25,577 bases of DNA from Candidatus Methanovirga meridionalis (GTDB lineage Archaea > Methanobacteriota > Methanobacteria > Methanobacteriales > Methanobacteriaceae). The notes beneath the pieces are model-generated. The model worked only from the letters and a program-made list of their open reading frames with translations, was not told the DNA's origin and did not search any database. Made by a program: the position numbers and the translations under genes. The stretch lies in assembly GCA_031289325.1 (NCBI GenBank), contig JAITPS010000040.1, positions 1 to 25,577 on the forward strand, in the 5' to 3' direction. Below, one piece after another: positions 17,446 to 24,115 of this stretch. Positions within the stretch are counted from its first letter, which is position 1; each line of letters begins with the position of its first letter.

Positions 17446-18588
17446 ATGTCAGAATTTTCACTTGATATTAAAGAAATAACACAAGAAGTAGAAAATACTA
17501 TCAAAACTGAAGAAGAGAACTTAGAAAAATCAGAAATTCAAAAACAGGCTGAAAATAATGCTATTGCAATTTTTAAAGCAGATCTTGACAAGCCAAACGA
17601 AAGACAAACTATTTTAAAACCTTTAGAGGATTTTGGTCTTTCTACAATAAATAGATCACAATCAAGAAATAAACTTCTAAGTAATCGAATTGTTGATTTT
17701 GAAAAATCAGGAGACGATAATGCAAGTGATGTTGGAGAAAAATTATCTGAGTTAAATGTACAAATGAAAGATTTAGATCCAAGCATGCTTGATTTTACTA
17801 AAAAAGGTATTTTAGGAAATATTTTTAATCCTGTTAGAAAATATTTTAATAGATATCAAAGAGCAGAAGCTGTTATAGCAAACATAATAAAATCTCTTGA
17901 TAGGGGTAGTAAAACATTACAGAATGACAATGCAACCCTTCTTGCTGAAGAATCTCATTTAAGAGATTTAACAAAAAAACTTTTAACAGACATTGAATTA
18001 GGTAAGATGATGGATGAATCAATTGAGGTTCAAATTAAAAAAGCTGAACTTGAAGATGTTGAAGAAACTAAAATTAGTTTTGTTCGCGAGGAAGTATTGT
18101 TTCCACTTAGACAAAGAATAATGGACATGCAACAAATGATAGTAGTAAACCAACAAGGCATTGTATCATTAAATATAGTTAGACGAAATAATAAAGAGCT
18201 TATTCGAGGAGTTGACCGTGCGAAAAATGTTACAATAACTGCTCTAAGAACAGGTGTAATGGTTGCAAGTGCATTGTACAATCAAAAAATAGTCCTTGAA
18301 AAAATCCAAACTCTTAATAAAACCACAGAAAGTATAATCGAATCCACATCACATATGCTACGAGAACAAGGAAGTAAAATACAAAAAATGAGTATGGAAA
18401 CAATGATTTCTCCAGAAGTCCTTAAATCATCTTTTGCTGATGCTATGGCTGCAATAGAAGATGTAAGCAAATATAAAGAACAAGCTCTCCCTAAAATGAA
18501 AGAAACTATTGATTTATTTCATGAAATGGCTCAAGAAGGTCAAGAAGTCGTTGACAAAATTGAGATTGAAGGTGTTGGTCTTAAATAA
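17446..18588 (+). CDS. telA: TelA-family toxic anion resistance protein
   Basis: 380 residues matching the TelA (KlaA/YaaN) family along its length: GNIFNPVRKYFNRYQRAEAV, SLDRGSKTLQNDNATLLAEE, LRQRIMDMQQMIVVNQQGIV, then NNKELIRGVDRAKNVTITAL and RTGVMVASALYNQKIVLEKI. The protein is almost entirely helical and charged, with no signal peptide or transmembrane helix, so it is probably cytoplasmic or peripheral at the membrane. Some members were linked to tellurite, bacteriocin or colicin resistance and to cell-envelope stress; the biochemical role is unsettled. Bacterial homologues often neighbour XpaC-type membrane proteins. Here the nearest candidate partners are the membrane protein at 9967 and the helicase fusion just upstream. 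The ATG has a strong Shine-Dalgarno GAGGT five to six bases ahead. T-runs follow the stop. Confidence 0.93.
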   Translation: MSEFSLDIKEITQEVENTIKTEEENLEKSEIQKQAENNAIAIFKADLDKPNERQTILKPLEDFGLSTINRSQSRNKLLSNRIVDFEKSGDDNASDVGEKLSELNVQMKDLDPSMLDFTKKGILGNIFNPVRKYFNRYQRAEAVIANIIKSLDRGSKTLQNDNATLLAEESHLRDLTKKLLTDIELGKMMDESIEVQIKKAELEDVEETKISFVREEVLFPLRQRIMDMQQMIVVNQQGIVSLNIVRRNNKELIRGVDRAKNVTITALRTGVMVASALYNQKIVLEKIQTLNKTTESIIESTSHMLREQGSKIQKMSMETMISPEVLKSSFADAMAAIEDVSKYKEQALPKMKETIDLFHEMAQEGQEVVDKIEIEGVGLK

Positions 18589-18591
18589 TTC

Positions 18592-18620
18592 TTTTTTAGT
18601 TTTTATTTTCTATTTTTTTT
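18592..18620 (+). terminator. Oligo-T terminator after telA
   Basis: Successive T-runs (cttttttagtttttattttc, then tatttttttt) start 4 bp after the stop codon. This is the usual form of archaeal intrinsic termination. Confidence 0.6.
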
Positions 18621-18658
18621 GATTTAAAAAATTAATTTATAGTGGTTTTGATAAAGTC

Positions 18659-18724
18659 CTTAATAAATAACTTTTTTAAACTTAATAAATAACTTTTTTA
18701 AACTTAATAAATAACTTTTTTAAA
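18659..18724 (+). repeat. Tandem array, 3 x 22 bp
   Basis: Three identical units of cttaataaataacttttt plus taaa occupy 18659-18680, 18681-18702 and 18703-18724. The unit occurs once in the other family-2 copies, so this is a local expansion. Confidence 0.85.
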
Positions 18725-18819
18725 AATAAGTATTATTAAAAAATATTAATTTAAAATTAGTTATATTAATCAAAATGAATTTATATTAATTAGAATTTAA
18801 AATTATAGACTTTTTTAAA

Positions 18820-18966
18820 GTGATATTTAAAATTAAAAAAGTGATATTTAAAATTAAAAAAGTGATATTTAAAATTAAAAAAGTGATATTTAAAATTAAA
18901 AAAGTGATATTTAAAATTAAAAAAGTGATATTTAAAATTAAAAAAGTAATATTTAAAATTAAACAA
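18820..18966 (+). repeat. Tandem array, 7 x 21 bp
   Basis: Six identical units (gtgatatttaaaattaaaa plus aa) and a seventh with two changes (gtaata..., ...aaacaa) fill 18820-18966 exactly. The unit corresponds to a single segment in copies R4 and R5. Perfect identity implies recent expansion. Confidence 0.9.
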
Positions 18967-19097
18967 TTTAATAAAAAAATTATCATCCAAAATTTCAAAG
19001 ATTTTTCGTTTATAACTTTAAAAAATAGAAAATTTTTTAAAATTAATAAAATAGGCTAAAAATTTGATGACCAGTATAACATATAGAGTTGATTTTC

Positions 19098-19247
19098 ATG
19101 GCAATGAACCAATTAGAATTTAATTTACAAGAAATTACAAATACTATAGCATATTTAGAAAATTCTGGATGCAAGGACGAAAATCTCTTAAATGGTCTTA
19201 AACAAGAAAGAGATAGTTTATTAAAAAAACTTAATGTTGATTTTTAA
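19098..19247 (+). CDS. Small hypothetical protein, 49 aa
   Basis: The ORF runs ATG 19098 to TAA 19247. It encodes MAMNQLEFNLQEITNTIAY followed by LENSGCKDENLLNGLKQERD and SLLKKLNVDF. The composition is balanced and soluble, with two predicted helices (about 4-22 and 28-46) of coiled-coil character, unlike translated AT-rich spacer. A weak GAG-type ribosome-binding site lies 10 bp upstream; a second ATG at 19104 is also possible. I do not recognise the family. It follows telA on the same strand after a repeat region, and surE converges on it. It could be chance, but it reads as a real small gene. Confidence 0.5.
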   Translation: MAMNQLEFNLQEITNTIAYLENSGCKDENLLNGLKQERDSLLKKLNVDF

Positions 19248-19282
19248 TCGTATTAATTTAAAATAAAATTCCACAATCTCAT

Positions 19283-19365
19283 AAATTAATCCATTAAATT
19301 AATATTAAAACCAATTCAAATTAATCCATTAAATTAATATTAAAGCCAACTCAAATTAATCCTAT
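19283..19365 (+). repeat. Tandem repeat, period 35 bp, about 2.3 units
   Basis: Units aaattaatccattaaattaa... occupy 19283-19317 and 19318-19352, with a partial third unit. The array sits between the convergent small ORF and surE and may include the termination zone of both. Confidence 0.7.
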
Positions 19366-19380
19366 TAATATTTGTTAATT

Positions 19381-20154
19381 TTAAATCCAATTTTTTAATA
19401 AATCTAAATCCACCCCTAAATCTAAAGAAAGAGGAGTTATAGTTGGCTGTTTTTTAACATGTAATCCATGACCATCGGTTCCTTCTTCATGATCAATGTA
19501 TGGAATACCATCTATCCAATAATAGGGTGTTCCTCTTGGATCTAATCTTGTTTCTATTTTAGGAGTAAACATTCTTTCTCCAAGTTTAGATATTAATAAA
19601 TCATTGTTTAGGGGATTAGATGGAACATTAACATTTAATAAATCTATTCCTCCAGGTAAACCATTATCCAAAATTTTTTTAGAGAGTTTATAAAGAATTT
19701 TTTTTGAATTTTCAAAATTTGATTTTAAATGTCTTTCTTCAAACTTAAAATCACCCCGTATGACTTCTTGAGAAATAGCTATTGTTGGTATACCATAAGA
19801 AGCAGCTTCCATTGCAGCCCCTAATGTCCCAGAAGTTGTTAACTCTCCTTTACCAATATTTTCCCCAATATTAATTCCAGAAATACATAAATCTGGTTTT
19901 TCATCCATTAATTCAAATAATCCTAAGGCTACAGAATCAGTCGGAGTTCCAGAGACTGAATATCCTACAGATTTATCTTTTAATAATATTTCATTCAATC
20001 GAATTGGTTCAAATAAGGTTAATGCACGACCTATACCGCTTTGTTGTGTAGATGGTGCTACAACAAGAGTTTCTCCTAATGACTTAACTGCATTTTTAGA
20101 TGCTAAAAGTCCTGAAGAATTTATACCATCATCATTAGAAATTAAAATTTTCAT
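19381..20154 (-). CDS. surE: 5'-nucleotidase SurE
   Basis: 257 residues from the ATG at 20154. An in-frame TTG at 20166 would add MGNN, but family members start MKILISNDDG and GGGT lies just before this ATG. SurE proteins are metal-dependent phosphatases that remove phosphate from nucleoside 5'-monophosphates and sometimes from polyphosphate. Visible family features are the metal-binding NDDG (Asn7, Asp8, Asp9) and APSTQQSGIGRALT, which supplies the conserved Ser. The block ISGINIGENIGKGELTTSGT plus LGAAMEAASYGIP follows. Length is normal and all expected motifs are present. The TATA-like tatataaa (20180-20187, minus strand tttatata) fits a short leader. It is transcribed alone, away from amtB. 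Confidence 0.95.
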   Translation of the reverse strand: MKILISNDDGINSSGLLASKNAVKSLGETLVVAPSTQQSGIGRALTLFEPIRLNEILLKDKSVGYSVSGTPTDSVALGLFELMDEKPDLCISGINIGENIGKGELTTSGTLGAAMEAASYGIPTIAISQEVIRGDFKFEERHLKSNFENSKKILYKLSKKILDNGLPGGIDLLNVNVPSNPLNNDLLISKLGERMFTPKIETRLDPRGTPYYWIDGIPYIDHEEGTDGHGLHVKKQPTITPLSLDLGVDLDLLKNWI

Positions 20155-20179
20155 ATTATTACCCAAGTTATCTATATAT

Positions 20180-20187
20180 TATATAAA
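20180..20187 (-). promoter_or_regulatory. TATA box for surE
   Basis: On the minus strand the sequence is tttatata, 26-33 bp before the ATG at 20154. Just upstream, ataaattaatattttag occurs twice with period 19 (about 20182-20218), which could be a duplicated regulatory site or simple duplication. Confidence 0.45.
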
Positions 20188-20340
20188 TTAATATTTTAGT
20201 TATAAATTAATATTTTAGTGTTTTAATATTTAATTTATAGTTTATTATTTATAGTTTATTTAATTTTGGGTTAAATAATTATTTATTGAACTTTATTTTT
20301 TCTTAAACATACTGTATAATCATTAAAATAATATAGTAGA

Positions 20341-20557
20341 TTCTATAAATAATTTTTTTAAAAATAAATATTATTAAAAAATATTATCTTAAAATTAGTT
20401 ATATTAATCAAAATATATTTATATTATTTAAAATTTAAAATTATAGAATTTTATAAATAAATGATTTTTATAAATTGATATTTAAAATTAAATAATTTAA
20501 TAAATAAATTTATTATTCAAAATTTAAGAACTTTTTCATAATGATTATATTTTAAAA
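20341..20557 (+). repeat. Dispersed repeat family 2, copy R4
   Basis: It aligns with R2 and R3 from ataaataatttttttaaaaa through aaaattagttatattaatca to ctttttcataatgattatat. The extreme left end (gtggttttg) has diverged. Confidence 0.65.
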
Positions 20558-20716
20558 TGACCTAAAATAATTAAAATTACTAAAATAATATTTAAAATTT
20601 TCCCAAAATAATATTTAAAATTTCCATATAATAAAAATTTATATAATAGTTTAATAGTAATTAATAAAACATTAAACTTATTAATAAATATTATGTTAAT
20701 GATAAATAAAACTTAT

Positions 20717-20848
20717 TTATATTTATTTAAAATTAGTTATATTAATTAAAATTATAGATTTTTATAAATTGATATTTAAAATTAAATAATATAATAAAAA
20801 AATTTACTACTCAAAATTTAAGAATTTTTTCATAATGACTATATATTA
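20717..20848 (+). repeat. Dispersed repeat family 2, copy R5 (right two-thirds)
   Basis: It begins in the middle of the element (atttatttaaaattagttat) and ends attttttcataatgactata, next to the amtB promoter. It contains a single ttgatatttaaaattaaata block, the ancestor-like form of the 21-bp unit expanded in R3. Confidence 0.6.
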
Positions 20849-20891
20849 AACAATGATAAATTTAAATTTGTAATATATTTATAAAATATTA

Positions 20892-22130
20892 ATGATGACA
20901 AATAAGATGATTAATATGGTAGCAGATGTTTTAAGTAGTGGAGATACAAGTTGGGTACTTATTTCTACAATTTTGGTTTTGTTAATGAGTATTCCAGGAA
21001 TTATATTTTTTTATGGTGGATTAGCTAAGAAAAAGAATATGCTAAATACAATGTTTTTAACCTTAATTGCATTTTCAATTGTAAGTATAATCTGGATTGT
21101 CTATGGTTATCAACTTGTATTCGGTTCAACCATTAATGGATTAATTGGAAATCCTCTTAATTTATTTCTAAGTGGAATAGGTATAAATGACCTTCATGGA
21201 ACAATTCCAACAGTAGTTTATATTGCTTTCCAGTTAACTTTTGCAGGAATAACTGCATCACTTGTTTCAGGAGCTGTTGTTGGAAGAATGAAATTTTCTG
21301 CATGGATAATATTTATTTCATTATGGATGACTATTGTATATATCCCTATAGCACATTGGGTATGGGGTGGAGGATGGTTACAAGAAATGGGTGTAATTGA
21401 CTTTGCTGGAGGAACTGTAGTTGAAATTTGTTCTGGTTTATCTGCACTTGCAGTATCTATTTTAGTAGGTAAGCGAAAAGATCAAACTTTATTACCACAC
21501 AACCTTGGATATACAGTTTTAGGAGCAGGATTCTTATGGTTTGGTTGGATGGGATTTAATGGAGGTTCTGGTTTAGCTGCAAATGGGCTTGCTGGAATGG
21601 CATTATTAACAAGTAATACTGCAGCAGCAGTTGGACTTATAACTTGGGTGATTATTGACACAATCCATGATGGTAAACCAACCATTCTTGGTGCTTTATC
21701 AGGAGCTGTATCTGCACTTGTTGCAATTACTCCAGCAGCAGGATTTGTGGATATTAGTGGGGGAATAGTTATAGGTATTGGAGCTTCCATATTATCATAC
21801 TGTGCAGTCACAATCCTTAAACCAAAGTTAGGGTACGATGATTCATTTGATGTATTTGGAATGCATGGTGTTTCAGGTATTTGGGGAACAATAACTACGG
21901 GAATTTTTGCAGTTGCAACCATTGGTGGTGTCGATGGACTCTTACATGGTAATCCTTCACAACTTACAATTCAATTAATAGCCGCGGTATCTACAATAAT
22001 ATATGCATTTGTTGTAACACTCATAATAGCTAAAGTCGTTGACCTATTAATAGGTTTAAGAGTGAAAGAAAGTGTTGAAATCGAAGGTTTAGATACTCAT
22101 GTTCATGAAGAAACTGGATACAGATTATAA
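20892..22130 (+). CDS. amtB: Ammonium transporter AmtB
   Basis: 412 residues of an Amt/Rh channel that takes up ammonium across the cell membrane as a trimer. The sequence gives about eleven hydrophobic helices and the signature stretches SIPGIIFFYGGLAKKKN, PIAHWVWGGGWL, DFAGGTVVEICSG and DVFGMHGVSGIWG. The His in AHW and the His in MHG are the twin pore histidines. The cytosolic C-terminal tail (IGLRVKESVEIEGLDTHVHE) is the usual site for coupling to GlnK. glnK begins 20 bp downstream, the typical arrangement. The start at 20892 has no Shine-Dalgarno site and may be leaderless; a second ATG lies at 20895 and another at 20907. Regulation by nitrogen supply is expected but no operator is seen. 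Confidence 0.97.
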   Translation: MMTNKMINMVADVLSSGDTSWVLISTILVLLMSIPGIIFFYGGLAKKKNMLNTMFLTLIAFSIVSIIWIVYGYQLVFGSTINGLIGNPLNLFLSGIGINDLHGTIPTVVYIAFQLTFAGITASLVSGAVVGRMKFSAWIIFISLWMTIVYIPIAHWVWGGGWLQEMGVIDFAGGTVVEICSGLSALAVSILVGKRKDQTLLPHNLGYTVLGAGFLWFGWMGFNGGSGLAANGLAGMALLTSNTAAAVGLITWVIIDTIHDGKPTILGALSGAVSALVAITPAAGFVDISGGIVIGIGASILSYCAVTILKPKLGYDDSFDVFGMHGVSGIWGTITTGIFAVATIGGVDGLLHGNPSQLTIQLIAAVSTIIYAFVVTLIIAKVVDLLIGLRVKESVEIEGLDTHVHEETGYRL

Positions 22131-22150
22131 TTAAATTTGGAGAAGTTTAA

Positions 22151-22489
22151 ATGAAAAAAATTGTAGCTATTGTAAGAGATTCAAGATTTGAAGCTATTAA
22201 AAAAGCTCTTGTAGATTTAGGTTGTGGTGGAATGACAGTCTGGGAGGTAAAGGGCAGAGGAAAGCAATTAGGAATAAAAGAATCTTATAGAGGTTTTGAA
22301 TATTGTGTTGATCTTCTTCCAAAAATCAGAATAGAAATTGTTGTTAAAGCAGAGCAAGTAGATAATGTTATTAAAGCTATTGTTGAAAATGGTCAAACAG
22401 ATTCAATAGGTGATGGGAAAATTTTCGTATCAAATATTGAAAAAGTAGTAAGAATAAGAACTGAAGAATTCAATGATGATGCCATTTAA
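22151..22489 (+). CDS. glnK: Nitrogen regulatory P-II protein GlnK
   Basis: 112 residues, the normal size of P-II proteins. These form trimers that sense ATP/ADP and 2-oxoglutarate and block the Amt channel when nitrogen is plentiful. Recognisable parts are MKKIVAIVRDSRFEAIKKAL, the T-loop region GRGKQLGIKESYRGFEYCVD with the tyrosine in SYRG at the usual modification position, LLPKIRIEIVV, GDGKIFV and the C-terminal VVRIRTEE. The commoner form is RIRTGE, so a Gly is replaced by Glu beside the nucleotide-binding arginines, which are kept. GGAG (22139-22142) is a clear ribosome-binding site. It is almost certainly cotranscribed with amtB. Confidence 0.96.
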   Translation: MKKIVAIVRDSRFEAIKKALVDLGCGGMTVWEVKGRGKQLGIKESYRGFEYCVDLLPKIRIEIVVKAEQVDNVIKAIVENGQTDSIGDGKIFVSNIEKVVRIRTEEFNDDAI

Positions 22490-22569
22490 CACCAATTTTA
22501 AAATGAGAATATTAATTTCAAAATGAAGATATAATAGTGAATAAATAGAAAACCCAAAGATTTTACAAC

Positions 22570-22731
22570 AATAAAAAAATAAAAATTACTATTTAAAAAA
22601 TTAATTTAATATTAATTTGAAATTTTTAAAAACGGAGAATCTATTCTCCTAAGTTGAAAATAAATTTTCAACAATAAGGAATTTAAAATAAATGATTAAT
22701 TACAAACATTTTTTATAACACTATATCTTAG
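22570..22731 (+). repeat. Dispersed repeat family 1, copy C
   Basis: It shares aataaaaattactatttaaa, then taatttgaaatttttaaaaa, the palindrome gttgaaaa-taaa-ttttcaac and aaacattttttataacacta with copies A and B. It also carries the hairpin GGAGAAT-ct-ATTCTCC (about 22634-22649), which is only half present in the others. Confidence 0.65.
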
Positions 22732-22745
22732 AAAAATTTGACCAA

Positions 22746-22822
22746 TATAAATAATTTTAAATTAATATCATTTAATAATACTTATTTTTAAAAAAGTTAT
22801 TCATTAAAAACTTTATCAAAAC
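22746..22822 (-). repeat. Dispersed repeat family 2, copy R6 (end fragment, reverse)
   Basis: On the minus strand it gives gttttgataaagtttttaat, then gaataacttttttaaaaata and agtattatt. This is the same left-end fragment as R1 and lies likewise just upstream of a plus-strand gene. Confidence 0.65.
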
Positions 22823-22865
22823 TAATGTAAAAATATATAATTAAACAAAACATATAAGGTAATTC

Positions 22866-23906
22866 ATGGAAGAAGAATGTTCATTTGAAAGCAATATTGT
22901 GACTATTGAAAATCTTGAAGAAACATTAAAATCTATAAAACCATGCCCATTATGTATGAGAGTCACACTAAAAAAGTTTAAACCCATAAACCAACAAGTA
23001 TGTATTAAAACATTGGATAATAACTTTGCAAAATGTAATTGTGGAAAAAGACCATTGGATGTAGTTATGGCTCATGTTTTAAAGATTATTAATGAGCATA
23101 GACATATTGAAAAACCATTAACACTTAAAAATGGACCTTTACCATTAATTAAAGTTTTAGAAAGTGAAATTGAATTTCCTATGCTTACTAAAAATTCATT
23201 AATATTGTTAGATCCGAATTTTAACAAAGAAATAGCTAATATACTTATAAATGAAGTAAATGAGGTATTTGGAGTTCTAAAAGGAAATTCTAAAGATTTA
23301 GTTGGAAACTTAACTGTAAATCACACTAAGAATAATTATGAACTATTAGCTGGTTGTGATATATGTTGTGATATAGTAAAAACTCCTTTTGGGAAAATAA
23401 TTATTAATAAAAGACAACATTTAGTTCATATTGAATTTCCATTAACAATAGAAAATAAGATTTTAAAATTAGATAACTACTTTAAAAGTGAATTCATTGA
23501 TGAGGAAAAGATTAAAAATATAAGTATCTTAGATGGAACAGCTGGTTCTGGTTCACTCGGATTATATTCATTAAAGTATGGGTTTAAAAAAGTTTTTTTT
23601 AATGATATTAATAGTGATGCAACTGAGTTAACAAGAGTAAATCTTCAAGCAAATGGTTTTGATAATAAAAAATCAGATGATAAAAATTTAAAATATTATG
23701 GGGATGATTTTAAGATTTATAATTTATCTCTTGAAGATTTTTCAGATAAATTTTTAAATAAAGAAATAGTTATGGATGAAAAAAAGGATATGAACGATGA
23801 TGAAATTAAATTTGATTATTGTATTCTTGATATTTATCCACAAGAAGATCCAGATTATTTTAAAGAAATAGCTAAAAAAATAGCTAAAAATATAATTTTA
23901 ATTTAA
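22866..23906 (+). CDS. Predicted class I SAM-dependent methyltransferase with N-terminal Cys motifs
   Basis: 346 residues. The C-terminal half has the Rossmann methyltransferase pattern: motif I ILDGTAGSGSLGLYSLKYG (Asp at 223), an acidic strand end VFFNDINSDATELTRVNL (motif II, with Asp/Asn for the SAM ribose), and a motif-IV-like DYCILDIYPQEDPDYF. This resembles the layout of tRNA-modifying methyltransferases such as Trm1/Trm5, where the aspartate is also followed by PF/YP, but the substrate cannot be read from sequence. The N-terminal third has cysteines CPLC (27, 30), Cys46 and CNC (57, 59), a possible zinc site, and a segment PLTLKNGPLPLIKVLESE. AAGGT (22856-22860) precedes the ATG. It lies between glnK and the convergent gdhA. 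Archaeal lineage-specific family; methyltransferase fold likely, role unknown. Confidence 0.75.
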   Translation: MEEECSFESNIVTIENLEETLKSIKPCPLCMRVTLKKFKPINQQVCIKTLDNNFAKCNCGKRPLDVVMAHVLKIINEHRHIEKPLTLKNGPLPLIKVLESEIEFPMLTKNSLILLDPNFNKEIANILINEVNEVFGVLKGNSKDLVGNLTVNHTKNNYELLAGCDICCDIVKTPFGKIIINKRQHLVHIEFPLTIENKILKLDNYFKSEFIDEEKIKNISILDGTAGSGSLGLYSLKYGFKKVFFNDINSDATELTRVNLQANGFDNKKSDDKNLKYYGDDFKIYNLSLEDFSDKFLNKEIVMDEKKDMNDDEIKFDYCILDIYPQEDPDYFKEIAKKIAKNIILI

Positions 23907-24115
23907 ATTAAAGCATACATCCTTAGATAAAAACATAAACTGCACAAAAAGTACTTAAAAAAAGGATCATCTAATGAGGAAAAATTCAAAAAAAGAAAGT
24001 AAAAAAAACTATTATAAAGACTATTAATTAACAAACCAACCAATAAAAAGAGTTATATAAAAATGTTAGGCATTCATTTGAAGAGTTTCCAACTTAAAAT
24101 TATGAATAATCTAAA
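23907..24115. terminator. Convergent termination region, methyltransferase gene and gdhA
   Basis: The 209-bp gap has several A7-A8 runs (near 23956 and 24000-24010) that are T-runs on the minus strand and could end gdhA transcripts. A 17-codon Lys-rich ORF at about 23973 is not credible as a gene. Confidence 0.35.

Larger units (their letters stand above)
18642..19015 (+). repeat. Dispersed repeat family 2, copy R3 (expanded)
   Basis: It starts gtggttttgataaagtcctt like R2 and ends tttcaaagatttttcgtttat. Its left block is triplicated (22-bp array) and its gatatttaaaattaaa block is repeated seven times (21-bp array). It is therefore about 160 bp longer than R2 or R4. Confidence 0.7.
18589..19097. 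other. Repeat-filled intergenic region after telA
   Basis: After the terminator, nearly everything from 18642 to about 19015 is family-2 copy R3, enlarged by two tandem arrays. Apparent ORFs here, such as the VIFKIKK repeat peptide on the plus strand and its minus-strand counterparts, simply translate the 21-bp array and are not credible genes. Confidence 0.65.
20155..20891. other. Divergent intergenic region surE/amtB with two family-2 repeats
   Basis: The 737 bp hold the surE promoter at the left, family-2 copies R4 and R5, and the amtB promoter at the right. Candidate TATA sequences for amtB are atatatta (about 20840) and tttaaatt (20861-20868). I see no GGAA-N6-TTCC-type palindrome of the kind used by NrpR in other methanogens. 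Confidence 0.55.
22490..22865. other. Intergenic region with adjoining family-1 and family-2 repeats
   Basis: Family-1 copy C (22570-22731) and the reverse family-2 fragment R6 (22746-22822) lie almost end to end, followed by the promoter of the next gene (atatataa at 22833-22840). Nothing else is recognised. Confidence 0.6.

Noticed and set aside
18820..18966. CRISPR array
   Set aside because: The units are directly abutting 21-mers with no spacers, and no cas gene is nearby.
18820..19059. ORF encoding a VIFKIKK heptad-repeat peptide
   Set aside because: It is only the translation of the 21-bp non-coding array within repeat R3. The same array is also open in two frames on the other strand, and the ORF has no ribosome-binding site.
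20155..20891. NrpR-type operator before amtB
   Set aside because: No GGAA-N6-TTCC palindrome could be found in the region; only AT-rich repeats and TATA-like sites are seen.
21482..21922. 146-codon minus-strand ORF inside amtB
   Set aside because: It is antisense to conserved AmtB transmembrane segments; its composition mirrors the amtB codons and no known domain is visible.
23973..24026. 17-codon Lys-rich ORF between the methyltransferase gene and gdhA
   Set aside because: It is too short and of poly-A composition, and it lies in a termination region.
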